Shown: piece after piece, positions 1-10,957 of the stretch
Numbering within the stretch: the first letter of the stretch is position 1
How the letters are laid out: each line of letters begins with the position of its first letter
Source: Brevundimonas naejangsanensis
GTDB taxonomy: Bacteria; Pseudomonadota; Alphaproteobacteria; Caulobacterales; Caulobacteraceae
NCBI RefSeq assembly: GCF_003627995.1
Contig: NZ_CP032707.1
Coordinates: 2,780,501 to 2,844,500 of the forward strand
Reading direction: 5' to 3'
DNA: 64,000 nucleotides
Notes under the pieces: generated by a model
Told to the model about the DNA's origin: nothing
Databases searched by the model: none
What the model saw: the letters and a program-made list of their open reading frames with translations, nothing else
Position numbers and translations under genes: made by a program

Positions 1-72
1 AGCGCAGCGCACGCCCTTCTACATCATTCTGCGGCGGCCAGCCGCGCCGGCCGATCTAGGGGAAGCCCCGCT

Positions 73-801
73 TTGAGCGAAAGGGTGAGCGTCAAAACAC
101 CAAAGGTGCGGGCGTTGATCCTGGATGTGGATGGCGTTCTGCTGGCGTCGCCGCATGAGCAGGCCTGGCGTGACGCCCTGACGGGGCTGGCGGATCCCGG
201 TCGTTTCACCACCCAGCTGTACCAAGACCAGGTGGCGGGAAAACCGCGCGCCGAAGGTGCGCTCTCCGCCCTCAGGGCGCTCGGCGTCGCCGACGCGCAG
301 GACCAGGCGCCCGCCTACGCCGTTCGCAAGCAGGCGCGACTGGAGGCCTTGATTCAGGCGGGAGGCGTCCGAGCCTTTCCTGACGGCCTGCGGTTCGTCG
401 AGCGCGCCGCGGCGGCGGGCCTGCCCATGGCGGTCGTTTCGGCCTCGCGGAACGCCGACGCCATGCTGAGGGTCTGTAAACGTCTGGACGGAGGCGCCCT
501 GCTGGACCGGTTCGCGGTGAATCTGAACGGACGCGATGAAGGACCGGGCAAGCCGGATCCCTGGATCATCCTGCGCGCCTCAGATGAGTTGAAGACGCCG
601 CCGCAGGCCTGCCTGGTCGTGGAGGACGCGACGGCGGGCATTCAGGCGGCGCGGGCGGCCGGCGCCCTGGCTCTGGGCCTGGCGCGGCTGAACGACGCCG
701 CCGGCCTGCGCACCGCAGGGGCGCACCGCGTCGTCGCCAGCCTCGACGACATCGCCATCGACGATCTGACGACGGGCCATTGGACGGAGTCTGCATCATG
801 A
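73..801 (+). CDS. HAD-superfamily phosphatase / beta-phosphoglucomutase-like protein
   Basis: A 242-residue HAD hydrolase of the beta-phosphoglucomutase/CbbY type. Visible motifs are the nucleophile block LDVDGVL (Asp18 and Asp20), the Ser motif VVSASRN near residue 120, the Lys region GKPDPW near 161 and the acidic motif VVEDATAG near 183, with the helical cap between motifs I and II. Its stop overlaps the ATG of the next gene (ATGA), which encodes a GH65 phosphorylase. That pairing is common in other bacteria: the phosphorylase releases beta-glucose-1-phosphate and the HAD enzyme converts it to glucose-6-phosphate. The beta-PGM assignment therefore rests largely on context. The start is a TTG with GGGGAA about 8 nt upstream; a GTG 12 nt later is an alternative. 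A sugar-phosphate phosphatase is the main other possibility. Confidence 0.82.
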   Translation: MSERVSVKTPKVRALILDVDGVLLASPHEQAWRDALTGLADPGRFTTQLYQDQVAGKPRAEGALSALRALGVADAQDQAPAYAVRKQARLEALIQAGGVRAFPDGLRFVERAAAAGLPMAVVSASRNADAMLRVCKRLDGGALLDRFAVNLNGRDEGPGKPDPWIILRASDELKTPPQACLVVEDATAGIQAARAAGALALGLARLNDAAGLRTAGAHRVVASLDDIAIDDLTTGHWTESAS

Positions 802-3077
802 GCGACCTGTCGATCCCGGAGGGAATGTTTGCGCCCTTCCCTGATCCGACCTGGCGCTTGTCAGAGAGCGGATACGATCCCCTTCGTGAAAGCAGCCGAG
901 AGACGCGCTTCGCCATCAGCAACGGTCATCTCGGCGTCAGGGGCGAGCGCGCCTTCACCCGGGGCCGGCTATGGGTGACGCCCGCGCGCACCTATGTGGC
1001 CGGTCTTTTCGACCGGACCGGCGAGGCTGGCGGCGTGCCGGTCCTCCTGCCCGCGGCCGACTGGCTTCAGGTCCAGGTTCATGTGGCCGGAGTCCGCTTC
1101 GTCGAGGAACCGGCCGACGTGCCCTCTCACACGATGGATCTGGACATGCGGCGAGGGCTCGTCCTCAGCGACTGCATACACGGCGCGGGCGCCCTGCGCA
1201 TGCGTGTCCGAACCCTTCGCCTTGTCTCGCTCAGCGATCGCGAGGTCGGACTCCAACTGATCCGCATGGACGTTCTCGAAGGCGAGGAGGCGATCGCGCT
1301 GGAGGCCTCGCTCGAAGGGGTCAATCACGACCTGACGCCGCAATCTGCGCTGCCGGACCTCATGACCTGGCGGACGCGCAGGTCAGGGATCGCCCTGGCC
1401 ATCGCGGCGGCAGCCTCGCTGAAGATCGACGGGGAGGCCTCTCCGCCGAGCCAGGCAGGGCCGCTCCGATCGTCCTGGGCCTGGGCGACCCGACCGGGAC
1501 AGGTCGTGGAGTTCGAACGCATTGTCAGCGTGGCCCGCTCCAGGGGCGACGGCGACGCCGCCACGACGGCGCGCTCCGCCCTTCGGCGCGCCCGCGACCG
1601 CGGCGCGGCGGGCGTGGCGGCGGATCATGAAGCGTCCTGGTCGCAACGCTGGGCCTGCAGCGCCGTCGAGGTCGACGGCGACGCCGACGCGCAGCGCGCC
1701 CTGCGTTTCGCCGCCTATCATCTCAACAGCGCCGCCAACCCCGCCGACGACCGGGTTTCCATCGGCGCGCGGGCGCTCACGGGCGGCGACTACGGCGGAC
1801 ACGTCTTCTGGGACACGGAGATCTTCCTGCTTCCCTTCTATTGCCACACCTGGCCGGAGGCGGCGCGAGCCCTGCTGATGTACCGTTTCCACGGGCTGGA
1901 CGCGGCCCGGGCCAAGGCCGCGTCTCTGGGCTGGACCGGGGCGCTCTACGCCTGGGAGTCGGCCGGCGACGGCGAGGAGGCGACGCCCCCTTACGCCATA
2001 GCCCCTGACCGCCACGTCCTCGGCATCCTGACGGGCGTCCGTGAGCAGCACATCAGCGCCGACGTGGCCTACGGCGTCTGGCGCTACTGGAGCACCACGG
2101 GCGACGATGAATTCCTGCGCGAGGCCGGCGCTGAAATCCTGTTCGAGACCGCCCGCTTCTGGGCGGCGCGGGCCGTGCTGGAGCCCGACGGGCGGCGCCA
2201 CGTCCGGGGGGTGATCGGCCCCGACGAATATCATGAGACGATCGACGATAACGCCTTCACCAACGTCATGGGACAATGGAACATCCACGCCGCCCTGCAG
2301 ACGGCCGACCTGCTGCGCCGCAAATGGCCGCGACGCTGGTCCGAGTTGTCGGGCAGGCTGGGGCTGGACGAGCCCGAACTGCTGCGATGGCGCGAAACGG
2401 CCGACGCGATCGTGACCGGGTACGACCCGAAGACAGGCCTGTTCGAGCAGTTCGCGGGTTTTTTTGAACTGGAGCCGATCGATCTGTCCCGCTACGTCGG
2501 CCGCAGCGTTCCCATGGATGTCGTCCTGGGACGCGAGCGAACGCGCCGGAGTCAGGTGATCAAACAGGCCGATGTCCTCGCCCTGCTGGCCCTGCTGCCG
2601 GACACCTTCCCCGGCGACGCCGGCAAGCGGAATTTCCTCTACTACGAGCCCCGCTGCGGCCACGGCAGTTCGTTGAGCCCTCCCCTGCACGCGCTCGTCG
2701 CCGCCCGCCTCGGTGAAACGGACAAGGCGCTCGATTATTTCCGCCGAACGGCTGCGATCGACCTTTCGGACGCGGCGGCGGCCATTGGCGGCGGCGTTCA
2801 CATCGGCGCGCTGGGCGGCCTTTGGATGACGGTGATCTTCGGCTTCGCGGGCGTCGCCTTCGATGATGACGAGATCATCCTCTCCCCGCGCCTTCCCGCG
2901 GGCTGGACGCGGCTGGCCTTCAGCCTTCTGTGGCAAGGCCGTCAGATCCGTTGCGAGATTCGCCAAACCGCCCAACGACTGACGCTCGCTCTCGACAGCG
3001 GGTCCTCGACGACGGTGCGGATCGGGGTAAAGCGCTACCCGCTCCACCCGGGCCTTCCCCTTGAAGCGGCCTACTGA
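798..3077 (+). CDS. Glycoside hydrolase family 65 disaccharide phosphorylase
   Basis: A 759-residue GH65 protein of the maltose/trehalose/kojibiose phosphorylase group, which reversibly splits an alpha-glucosyl disaccharide with inorganic phosphate to give beta-glucose-1-phosphate. The layout is typical: N-terminal beta-sandwich (about 1-270), (alpha/alpha)6 barrel and small C-terminal beta domain. The catalytic acid is Glu477 in VIGPDEYHE, followed by the conserved DDNAFTN stretch. KQADVL and the phosphate-site HGSSLS motif follow. I chose ATG 798 because it overlaps the upstream stop (ATGA); an in-frame ATG 18 nt earlier is less likely. Which disaccharide is used cannot be read from sequence. 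The length is normal and no damage is visible. Being translationally coupled to a beta-PGM-like gene supports a phosphorolytic, ATP-saving sugar route. Confidence 0.88.
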   Translation: MSDLSIPEGMFAPFPDPTWRLSESGYDPLRESSRETRFAISNGHLGVRGERAFTRGRLWVTPARTYVAGLFDRTGEAGGVPVLLPAADWLQVQVHVAGVRFVEEPADVPSHTMDLDMRRGLVLSDCIHGAGALRMRVRTLRLVSLSDREVGLQLIRMDVLEGEEAIALEASLEGVNHDLTPQSALPDLMTWRTRRSGIALAIAAAASLKIDGEASPPSQAGPLRSSWAWATRPGQVVEFERIVSVARSRGDGDAATTARSALRRARDRGAAGVAADHEASWSQRWACSAVEVDGDADAQRALRFAAYHLNSAANPADDRVSIGARALTGGDYGGHVFWDTEIFLLPFYCHTWPEAARALLMYRFHGLDAARAKAASLGWTGALYAWESAGDGEEATPPYAIAPDRHVLGILTGVREQHISADVAYGVWRYWSTTGDDEFLREAGAEILFETARFWAARAVLEPDGRRHVRGVIGPDEYHETIDDNAFTNVMGQWNIHAALQTADLLRRKWPRRWSELSGRLGLDEPELLRWRETADAIVTGYDPKTGLFEQFAGFFELEPIDLSRYVGRSVPMDVVLGRERTRRSQVIKQADVLALLALLPDTFPGDAGKRNFLYYEPRCGHGSSLSPPLHALVAARLGETDKALDYFRRTAAIDLSDAAAAIGGGVHIGALGGLWMTVIFGFAGVAFDDDEIILSPRLPAGWTRLAFSLLWQGRQIRCEIRQTAQRLTLALDSGSSTTVRIGVKRYPLHPGLPLEAAY

Positions 3078-3107
3078 CTCGTCTCGGGGGGGCGGAAGGC
3101 GTCGGCA

Positions 3108-4319
3108 TCAGGATCGCCGCCTGACTCGCACGCCGTCGCGGACCTGGTCTGACGGGAAGACGATGACCGTCTCGCCAGACTGAAGGCCCTTGACGACTTC
3201 GGCCTCACGGTCCGTCAGCGCGCCGACCTGGACCGGCGTCAGGCGCGCACGCCCGGCCACCAGTTTGAAGACAGCCCACCCTCCCTTGTCACGCACCAGC
3301 GCGCCCAGCGGCGCCTTGATCGCGTCCGGCGCGCGTCGCAGGAAGACCCTGCCCGAGAGGCGGTACCCCGGCCCCAGCGATGACCAGGTCTCGGGATCAC
3401 CCTTGAACTGCAATACGACGACAACGCGTTGCTCCTCGACGCCCAGCGCCGACACCTTGGTGAAGCCCTGGGGTTCGACCCGCCGCACGACGGCCGGGAT
3501 CGCCCCCGGTCCGCCCCAGTCGAAGACCTCGGCCTCCATGCCTTCACGGACTTTCACTGCGTCCTGGGACAGGAATTCGATCGCGGCCTCCAGCCCGCTC
3601 TGGTCGCTGACCTCGATCAGGGGCGCGCCGGCCACGACGGGCCGAGCGCTTTCCTGCAGGACGCGGGTGACATAGCCGGAAGCCGGCGCCGTGACGGCGA
3701 CCAGGCCGCTTCCTGCGGCGTCGGGACCGACCAGGGCGGCGCGGGCGGCGGCGAGGTCAGACCGGCGCACGTCCACCTGCGCCGTCAGGGCGCGCACCGC
3801 CGCGCGGGCGGCTCGCGCCTCGGCTTCGGCGGCGTCGCGCGCCTGGGTCGAGGCGAAACCGCGCTCGGCCAGCGTGGTGACGCGGGCGAGATCGCCCTCG
3901 GCCTTGCGCGCCTGGGCGGCGGCCTGATCGCGCTGCGCCTGAACCGACGAAAGGGCCGCCGTAGCCGCCGAGACCGACGCCTGCGCCAGAGCCCGCGAGC
4001 GAGCGTCAAGCAGGTCCGGCGCGGCGGGACGTATGCGGGCCACCAGGGTCCTGCCGGCCACGACCCGGTCGCCGACGTGAAGATCGATCCGCTCCAGCCG
4101 TCCGGCGACAGGAGCCGCTATCAGATAGGCCTCGTGCACCCGGGCCTCGCCTTCGGCGGCGACGGCGTCGGCGATGGGGCCGCGACTGATCACGTCCACG
4201 TCCACCGCGACGGGATGCGGCGCCAGCAGAAGGCCCAACACCGCCACGACCGTCGCCGCGACCAGGGCCCCCAGCGCCCACCTCGGCCATTTTGCGGAGA
4301 ACCTGTTCAGCCAAGCCAT
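3108..4319 (-). CDS. HlyD-family periplasmic adaptor subunit
   Basis: A 403-residue membrane-fusion (adaptor) protein. It has a short cytoplasmic N-terminus, one membrane segment (about residues 14-34), a first half-lipoyl segment around APVAGRLERIDLHVG, an Ala/Arg-rich coiled coil (about 105-210) and the second half-lipoyl and beta-barrel region starting near VTAPASGYVTRV. It would link the FtsX-type permease encoded upstream to the cell exterior. The start at 4319 (MAWLNRF) lies 4 nt after the permease stop; a longer open frame reaching 4403 would overlap the permease gene heavily and is rejected. The trio adaptor-permease-ATPase resembles DevBCA/MacAB-type exporters. The substrate is unknown, and no outer-membrane channel gene is adjacent. 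Confidence 0.85.
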   Translation of the reverse strand: MAWLNRFSAKWPRWALGALVAATVVAVLGLLLAPHPVAVDVDVISRGPIADAVAAEGEARVHEAYLIAAPVAGRLERIDLHVGDRVVAGRTLVARIRPAAPDLLDARSRALAQASVSAATAALSSVQAQRDQAAAQARKAEGDLARVTTLAERGFASTQARDAAEAEARAARAAVRALTAQVDVRRSDLAAARAALVGPDAAGSGLVAVTAPASGYVTRVLQESARPVVAGAPLIEVSDQSGLEAAIEFLSQDAVKVREGMEAEVFDWGGPGAIPAVVRRVEPQGFTKVSALGVEEQRVVVVLQFKGDPETWSSLGPGYRLSGRVFLRRAPDAIKAPLGALVRDKGGWAVFKLVAGRARLTPVQVGALTDREAEVVKGLQSGETVIVFPSDQVRDGVRVRRRS

Positions 4320-4323
4320 CGGC

Positions 4324-6693
4324 CTACTCCCGCGTCTTGAGGACAGCGACCAGATCAAACGTCCATATGCGCCGCGCCGCCAGACCCCCGGCCAGGGCGA
4401 CAACGATCAGATAGGCCCCGATCGCCGCGCCGTAGCTGTCGGCGGCGATGATCGCGGGGAAGCGGACGTCCTCGCGCGAATAGGCGGCCACCAGCCCGTG
4501 AGACAGGCCGTAGCCGCCCAGCACGCCGATCGGAACAGCGAGCAGCGCCAGAACGGCCAGTTCGCCCAGCAGGATATAGGCGCAGGTCGCCGGATCGAAT
4601 CCCAGCACCCGCAGGGTGGCCAGATCGCGCACTCGCTCGGCCAAGGAAATCCGGCACATATTGTAGGCGACGCCGAAGGCGATGGCCCCGGCGAAGCCCA
4701 GGTAGAACAGGATCGCGGTGCTGAAGGACTTGGCCATGACCGCTCGCCAGGCGGCGACGGTGTCGTCGCGCGAAGACGAGCCGACGATCTGGGGCGCGGC
4801 CTCGATCGCCCGATAAAAGGCCCCGCGCGCATCGGCGGCGACCAGCAGCTCGGCCCCGCTGGCGACATCGCCCTCGCCCATCAGCCGGTTCAGCGCCCGG
4901 CGGTCCATATAGGCCGTCGCCCCGCTGTAATCGCGGGCCAGGCCCGTGATCGGCAACAGGGCCTGGCCGCCTCGCCCGTCGAGGATCTCGACCCAGACGC
5001 GGTCGCCGGGCTTCAACGACAGCCGCGCCGCCAGCGCCTCGTCGAGCACCAGCCCCCGTCCCGCCGGCGCCGCCACGCGATCGCTCGGCCCGAGCGCCCG
5101 GTGCAGCATGGCGTCCGGGTCCAGCCCCACGATCCGCGTCATCTCTTCGCGCCCGCCGGACCTGAACCGAACCGCCACGACGCGAACGGGCTCGGCGGCG
5201 AAAACGCCGGGCAGTCGCGCGAGCGCGTTCACCGCCTCGACGTTGCGCGGCTCCGCGAAGCCGACGGATTCGCTCCAGCGCTGGGAGCGGAAGTAACTTC
5301 GCTCAACCACCCGGTCGAGGCTGTCGAACAGGAACAGCGATCCGATCAGCAGGACCAGCCCCGCCGCCAGCCCCAGGGTCGTCAGGACGGCGCGGACAGG
5401 AAACCGCTCCAGATTGCGCACGATCATGCGGGTGGCCTGATCGATCCGCGCATCGCGGAACAGGTCGTCCAGAACCCCCCGTCGAAAGGATGCCGGCCGG
5501 GGCGGCTGCATGGCCACGGCCGGCGATAGGGCGGTCGCCCGCCTCGCCGCGGCCAGCGACCCGGCCATCGCAGCCGCGATCGAGACCGCCGTCGCGCCGA
5601 TGAAGGCCATCCAGCTGAACCGCACCTGCAGTTCAGGAAAGCGGAAATAGTCGCGATAGAGGTCCACGATGGCGGCGCCGAACCCGCCGCCGATCAACCC
5701 GCCGCCCAGCGCCCCCGCCGTACCGATGGCGGCGGCCATGCGGACATAGTTGGCGGCCGCCTCGCGGTCGCTGTAGCCGAAGGCCTTGAGCAGGCCGATC
5801 TGTTCACGTTCGGCGTCCACCAGCCGCGACACGACCAGATGCACCAGCGCCGCCGCGACGATCAGGAAGACCGGCGGCAGAACCGAAGCCGAGATGGAGA
5901 GCTCCTTCAGTTCGGCCGTCAGGAAGGCGTGCGACGCCTGATCCGTCCGCTCGTAGGCCGCGCGTCCGCCATAGGGCGCCAGCACCCGGTCGACCTCTTG
6001 CAGCACCCCAGGCCGCGAGACGCCGGGCGCCACGGTCAGCGCTACGGCGTTGAACGCCCCCGTCATGTCGGTCGCCCGCTCGACCGCGCGACGCGGCGCC
6101 CACAGGACGCCCTGGTGCGCGTCGTCGGGCATGAAGGACTCGGGCGCCGGCACATAGACGTATTCTGGCGACAGCACGGCCCCCACGATGACGAAGGACA
6201 CGACGCGCCCGCCGATGGTCGCCCTGAGCCGATCACCCAGCCTGACGCCCGCCGCGTCCATGAACGCCCTGAGCGCGACTGCCTCCTCCATCCGAGCTGG
6301 ATCGGGCATCCGCCCCGCGACCAGTTGCACGCAGTTCAGGCAGCGTCGCGGATCGTCCGGCAAGGAAATCAGTCGCGCGATCGCCGGACGCGACAAGCCC
6401 GGCACGTCCATCAGGCCGCTCTGGACGATGCGCGCATCGACGGCGGTCACGCCTTCAATGGCCGCGAGGTCCCGTTCGCGCGCCAGCGGCGCCCGCTTGG
6501 CGGCGGCGAAGACGTCAGCGAAGCGGGTCTCGCGATAGAAGTCCGCCTGCGCCTGCTCCAGGGCGCGCTGGGCCGAGAAGGCCATCACCGCCACGGACAC
6601 GCCGCAGGCGATCAGCAGAGCGATGGCCAGCACCTGCCAGCGCATGCGCCATAGGTCGCGCCCCAGCTTGCGGTCCAGGGCGCGCGGTTTCAC
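4324..6693 (-). CDS. ABC transporter permease with two FtsX domains
   Basis: A 789-residue inner-membrane protein with an N-terminal membrane helix (about 17-37), a large periplasmic region, a first FtsX block of three helices (about 265-385), a second periplasmic loop and a C-terminal FtsX block (about 660-780). This two-module layout is typical of MacB/LolC-like type VII ABC systems that act mechanically on periplasmic substrates rather than carrying them across the inner membrane. Its start overlaps the stop of the ATPase gene by 4 nt (ATGA), and the adaptor gene follows after 4 nt, so the three form one operon read leftward. There is no sign of truncation. Substrate unknown: lipid, lipoprotein, peptide or drug export are all possible. 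Confidence 0.86.
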   Translation of the reverse strand: MKPRALDRKLGRDLWRMRWQVLAIALLIACGVSVAVMAFSAQRALEQAQADFYRETRFADVFAAAKRAPLARERDLAAIEGVTAVDARIVQSGLMDVPGLSRPAIARLISLPDDPRRCLNCVQLVAGRMPDPARMEEAVALRAFMDAAGVRLGDRLRATIGGRVVSFVIVGAVLSPEYVYVPAPESFMPDDAHQGVLWAPRRAVERATDMTGAFNAVALTVAPGVSRPGVLQEVDRVLAPYGGRAAYERTDQASHAFLTAELKELSISASVLPPVFLIVAAALVHLVVSRLVDAEREQIGLLKAFGYSDREAAANYVRMAAAIGTAGALGGGLIGGGFGAAIVDLYRDYFRFPELQVRFSWMAFIGATAVSIAAAMAGSLAAARRATALSPAVAMQPPRPASFRRGVLDDLFRDARIDQATRMIVRNLERFPVRAVLTTLGLAAGLVLLIGSLFLFDSLDRVVERSYFRSQRWSESVGFAEPRNVEAVNALARLPGVFAAEPVRVVAVRFRSGGREEMTRIVGLDPDAMLHRALGPSDRVAAPAGRGLVLDEALAARLSLKPGDRVWVEILDGRGGQALLPITGLARDYSGATAYMDRRALNRLMGEGDVASGAELLVAADARGAFYRAIEAAPQIVGSSSRDDTVAAWRAVMAKSFSTAILFYLGFAGAIAFGVAYNMCRISLAERVRDLATLRVLGFDPATCAYILLGELAVLALLAVPIGVLGGYGLSHGLVAAYSREDVRFPAIIAADSYGAAIGAYLIVVALAGGLAARRIWTFDLVAVLKTRE

Positions 6694-7421
6694 CAGCTCA
6701 TCTCCCGAGGCGCGGTCTTGCGCGCGTTGACCACGATGTCGGTGATCGCTCCATCACGAAACCGGATCACCCGATCCGCCATCTGCGCGATTCCGGCGTT
6801 GTGCGAGACGATCATGGTGGTGGCGCCGACGTCCCTGGCCACTGCCTGGATCGCCTCCAGCACCTGGACGCCGCTTTCGCTGTCCAGCGAGCCGGTCGGT
6901 TCGTCGCAGAGCAGCAACGCGGGCCGCTTGGCGATGGCCCGGGCCACGGCCACCCTCTGCTGCTGCCCCCCCGAAAGCTGGGCGGGGAAATGGTCGAGCC
7001 GGTCGGACAGACCGACGAGGGCCAGCGCCTCCTCTGGGCTCATGGCGTCGTCGGCGATCTCGGTGATCAGAGCGACGTTCTCGCGCGCCGTCAGGCTGGG
7101 CACCAGGTTGAAGAACTGGAAGATGAAGCCGACCGATGCCCGGCGATAGGCTGTGACCTGTCCCGCGGACGCGCGCGTCAGCTCCATGTCGCGAAAGCGG
7201 ACAGAACCCGATGTGGCGACGTCCAGCCCGCCGAGGATGTTGAGGAAGGTCGACTTTCCGGACCCCGACGGGCCGAGCAACACCAGGGTTTCGCCCTTGA
7301 CGATGTCCAAATCGACGTCCCGAAGCGCGTGCACCTCGCCCGCCTCGGTCGCATAGACCTTGCACAGGCCCCGCACCGCGAACACGACGCCCGAACCTGT
7401 GGAATGCCGAGTGTCCGACAC
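6690..7421 (-). CDS. ABC transporter ATP-binding protein (MacB/LolD type)
   Basis: A 243-residue ATPase with Walker [10 protein letters not shown] (50-58), Q-loop FQFF near 102, ABC signature LSGGQQQR (149-156), Walker [10 protein letters not shown] (169-177) and the switch His in IVSHN near 208. These residues place it in the LolD/FtsE/MacB-type subfamily that pairs with FtsX permeases. It is first in the leftward operon ATPase-permease-adaptor. The ATG at 7421 gives the normal N-terminus (residues VVFAVRGL begin the first strand). All catalytic motifs are intact. Confidence 0.9.
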   Translation of the reverse strand: MSDTRHSTGSGVVFAVRGLCKVYATEAGEVHALRDVDLDIVKGETLVLLGPSGSGKSTFLNILGGLDVATSGSVRFRDMELTRASAGQVTAYRRASVGFIFQFFNLVPSLTARENVALITEIADDAMSPEEALALVGLSDRLDHFPAQLSGGQQQRVAVARAIAKRPALLLCDEPTGSLDSESGVQVLEAIQAVARDVGATTMIVSHNAGIAQMADRVIRFRDGAITDIVVNARKTAPREMSW

Positions 7422-7486
7422 CGCATCGCCTCGCCGCAGGACAGCCGCCTAAAGACAACATCGTTACTGCAAGCTTCGATCGCCGC

Positions 7487-9987
7487 CTAGAGGCGGTCAT
7501 GCGGCGAAAGCCGGAGGGCCATGCCGCCGGCGCCCGCTCCGACCAGCAGGGCGAGGGCGAGCAAGGGCGGCGGCGGAAGCGTCAGTCCGAACAGTTCACC
7601 CCATGCCGGAACCGCCAGCACGCCGCACAGAACCGCGAGCGCCAATGCGCAGATGATCCAGAAAGGCCGCCGTGAGCGATCCAGAAGGCCGAGGCCCGGG
7701 ACGGCCGAGGCGGCGAAAGCAAAGGCCAGATTGGCCACGATAAGACCGGTGAACGCCGCGCCGCGCGCCTCGTCTGTAGAGGCGACGGCGGACGCCCCGC
7801 CGTAGAGCAGCAGCAGCGCGACCAGAATGACAGCCCCCGCCAGGGCTGCGCCGACGATCTGGCGCCTCCCGAACAGGGGCTCCGTCGGCTTGCGCGGAGG
7901 CTGTTTCATGGCGGAGGCTTCTGCCGGCGCTGCCTCAAAGGCCAGGGCGCAGACGGGATCGATCACCAGTTCCAGCAAGACGACGTGCATGGGCATTAGC
8001 AAAGGCGGCCAGCCGATGAGCAGCGGCGCCAGCGCCAGTCCGGCGATGGGGACGTGAATGGCCGTGATATAAACCATAGCCCTCCTCAGATTGGCGTAGA
8101 TGCGACGCCCCAGGACCACGCCGTCGACGATGGCGCCGAAGCTGTCGTCGAGAAGGATCAGATCCGCCGCCTCGCGCGCCACGTCGGAGCCTCGCTTCCC
8201 CATGGCGATGCCGATCTGGGCCGCCTCCAGCGCAGGGGCGTCATTGACCCCGTCGCCGGTCATGGCCACGACGTGGCCGTGGGCCTGAAAGGCTTCGACC
8301 AGGGCGAGCTTCTGTTCGGCGCGGATCCGGGCGAAGACCCGCACCTTTCGAAGCCGCTCGCGCAGCGCCTCCGGCGACAAGGCGTCAATCTCGGCTCCCG
8401 TCAGGACGCCGGCCGACAGGTCGATGCCCGCCTGGCCCGCTATGGCCCGAGCCGTTGCGGGATAGTCGCCAGTGATCATGGCGACCGAGATGCCGGCCCC
8501 CTGCGCGACGCGCAGGGCTCCAGGGACCTCCGATCGAAGGGGGTCCTCGAAGGCGACAAGGCCGAGAAAGCGAAAGCCGGCGACGTCGGGCTCTGCTGCC
8601 AAGGGGCTGGATCCGCGCCAGTCGGCGACCGCCAGCACGCGCAGCCCCTGCCCCGCCATCTGTTCCTGCGCTTCGGCCGCCCGTCGCTTTATGTCTCCCC
8701 CGAGGCCGCAGAGCGAGAAGACCGCCTCGGGCGCGCCCTTGGCGCCCGCGACAAACCCGTCGCTCTCGCGCCACAGCTGGATGTAAGCCGGCCGTTCGGG
8801 GGCCAGAGGCCAGACGCGAATGGGCTCTCCTGCGTCAATCCCCAGGCCGGCGACCTCGCACAGCGCTCTGTCCATCGGATCGTTGGACCGCTGGGCGGAG
8901 GCTCGCACGGCCGCCTCCAGCAACGCGCAGGCCGCCCTGTCCTGAAGCGCCCCCTCGACATCCCTGCGACGGCCATCCAGCCACAGCGCCGCCAGTCGCA
9001 TGCGGTTCTCCGTCAGGGTGCCGGTCTTGTCGACGCACAGAAGCGTCGTTCCCCCCAGGGCCTCCACCACGGCCGTCCGCCGCACCAGAACGCGCTTTTG
9101 CGCCAACCGCCGCGCGCCCAGAGCCATGAAGACCGTCAGCACCATCGGAAATTCCTCAGGGATCAGGGCTATCGCCAGCGTCAGCCCGGCCAGGGCGCCC
9201 TCCAGCCAGTCCTGGCGCGTCGCCCCGTAAAGGACCGCCACGACGACGCAGAAGCCCACCGCCAGAAGTCCCGCCACGCCGATCAGACGCCGCGTGGTCC
9301 GCTGAAGGTTCGTGGGCGGCTCCCCCTCCTCGCCCAGCGCCTCGCCGACACGACCCAACGCCGTGCGCGGCCCCGTGTCCACGACCTCGGCCAAGCCGTG
9401 CCCCGCCACGATCAGCGTACCGGCGAACAGCCAGGGGCCGCCGTCGCCCCCGACAGCGCGCGCGGATGGATCGCCGACGGCGGCCTTTGACCCGATGCGG
9501 GTGACCGGCACAGCCTCTCCGGTCAGAAGGGACTCGTCCACGGTGACGACGAGGGACGACACAAGACGCAGATCCGCGGGACCCGTTCGCCCTCGCCGAC
9601 CAGGACGAGGTCTCCCGGCGTCAGGTCTCGCGCCGGAAGGCGTCGCTCGTGTCCGTCACGGATGACGCGCGCGTAGGGCTCGGCCAGAGCGCGCAAAGCC
9701 TTGAGCGCCCTTTCACTCCGAGCTTCCTGGCCGACCGTCAGGCTGATCGAGATCAAGGCCCCGGCGGCCAGGAACAACCCCTCCGCGCGGTGACCAAACA
9801 GCAGGTAGAGCCCCGTCGCCACAAGCAGCAGAAGCACCATCGGTTCGCGAACAGCCCCGAGAAGGATGTCCAACAGGTTTCGGTCGCGAGCCTTTCTGAT
9901 CTCGTTGGCCCCGAACCGGACGAGACGTCTCGCGGCTTCGGCATCATCGAGGCCCAGGGCGGAGAGCGGCGCGTCAATCATGCTCAT
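7487..9987 (-). pseudogene. Cation-translocating P-type ATPase, interrupted by a one-base frameshift
   Basis: Two reading frames together encode one P2-type cation ATPase of about 833 residues. The first (start ATG 9987, MSMIDAPL) holds the N-domain and M1-M2 and runs to the actuator strand GEGERVP. The second starts inside the actuator domain and has VDESLLTGEAVPV, the M4 motif PEEFPMVL, the phosphorylation motif CVDKTGTLTENRM, MTGDYPATARA and the hinge MTGDGVNDAPAL, then M5-M10. The switch falls at about 9578-9580, where a run of three G (+ strand) would need to be four to restore VPADLRLVSS. All catalytic motifs are otherwise intact, so a sequencing error in a homopolymer or a very recent mutation is likely. 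Ca2+, Na+ or Mg2+ could be the substrate. It lies beside the ABC operon in the accessory segment. Confidence 0.82.
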
Positions 9988-10386
9988 GACATCCCCGATC
10001 CGGGCGCTGGCATCGTCGCCACGAGTTCGTCCGGACCATCGGCCGGCGCCACTCGGGGCTACCCCACAAGACCCAGGCGGAACGCATCCGCTGCTGCCCG
10101 GTTTCGCAAGCCGGGGCGCATGGGCCTGGGCCGTACGGGAAACCAGGTCCTCCAAGGCCGCATCGGCCTGCACGGACCGGCATGGCGCCAGTGCGGCGCC
10201 CGGACGCGGACCAGGGGAATGACCGCAATGAGTCAGTCAGGAGGTGGCGCGCTCGCGCCCTCCAAAACTGCGACGCCGCCGACGACGGCGCCGTCCATTT
10301 GTGACCAAGTTTGTGATCAAGCGGCCAAATTGCGAAGGGGCCGCTCGAAAGCGACCCCTTCAACCAACCGATTTTCCTATGGAAAA
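9988..10386. other. 399-bp intergenic stretch between P-type ATPase and tRNA-Pro
   Basis: No convincing gene is seen. Open frames here lack ribosome sites and recognisable protein character. The right part is rich in small palindromes (for example ggcgcgctcgcgcc and a gacgccgccgacgacggcgcc stretch around 10240-10290). The promoter of the P-type ATPase gene should lie at the left end. No integrase or clear attachment-site repeat was seen. Confidence 0.5.
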
Positions 10387-10463
<77 letters not shown>

Positions 10464-10535
10464 AAGGCGCTCCCTATAGACGGCGGTTCGGTGCTCCGCA
10501 AACCCTAAAACGCTCTATCGACAACAACTTCCGTC

Positions 10536-10952
10536 TTAGCGTCGCAGAACGGCCTCCAATCGGGCCCTGGCCGCCTCCAGTTCGCCCAGCACCGTTTCCA
10601 GGCGGTTCGAGACGCCCGGGTTCGCCCCCGTTTCCATCGTCGGTTCAGATCGCTCGCCCGAATCGATTTCCAGCATGGCGACGGGATCGGCGTAGGCCGT
10701 CAGCCGGACCAGGCCCTGCTCCTGCACCAGCCGCTGGACGCCGCGAATCGTCAGCCCCTCGTCGTGCAGCAGCCGCCGCACGGCCTTCAGCACCATGACG
10801 TCGTCCGGACGATAGAAGCGCCGCCCCCCCGCCCGCTTCACCGGCGCGATGAAGTCGAACTTCGTCTCCCAGAACCTCAGCACATGCTGGGGGGCGCCGA
10901 CTTCCTCGGCGGTTTCGGAAATGGTGCGGAAGGCGTTGGGGCTTTTGGCCAA
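10536..10952 (-). CDS. MerR-family transcriptional regulator
   Basis: A 138-residue protein whose first 75 residues form a MerR-type winged helix-turn-helix: [10 protein letters not shown], the typical HVLRFWE recognition turn, and the wing [11 protein letters not shown] followed by [15 protein letters not shown]. The C-terminal half is short and lacks the Cys residues of metal-sensing MerR proteins, so the signal is unknown. It lies 5 nt downstream of ihfA in the same direction; this ihfA-merR pair is conserved in many alphaproteobacteria. The start is a TTG at 10952 giving MAKSPNAF. Confidence 0.85.
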   Translation of the reverse strand: MAKSPNAFRTISETAEEVGAPQHVLRFWETKFDFIAPVKRAGGRRFYRPDDVMVLKAVRRLLHDEGLTIRGVQRLVQEQGLVRLTAYADPVAMLEIDSGERSEPTMETGANPGVSNRLETVLGELEAARARLEAVLRR

Positions 10953-10957
10953 GGGTC

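Noticed and set aside
1383-3047. Long open frame antisense to the GH65 gene
   Set aside because: It is a GC-rich mirror frame of a clear enzyme gene, without ribosome site, domain or composition of a real protein. Similar long mirror frames (4174-5529, 8054-9490, 28962-30404, 36167-37279, 55711-56961) were rejected for the same reason.
10200-10386. Protein frame running across the tRNA-Pro complement
   Set aside because: It reads through a tRNA gene and palindromic spacer; there is no ribosome site or recognisable domain.
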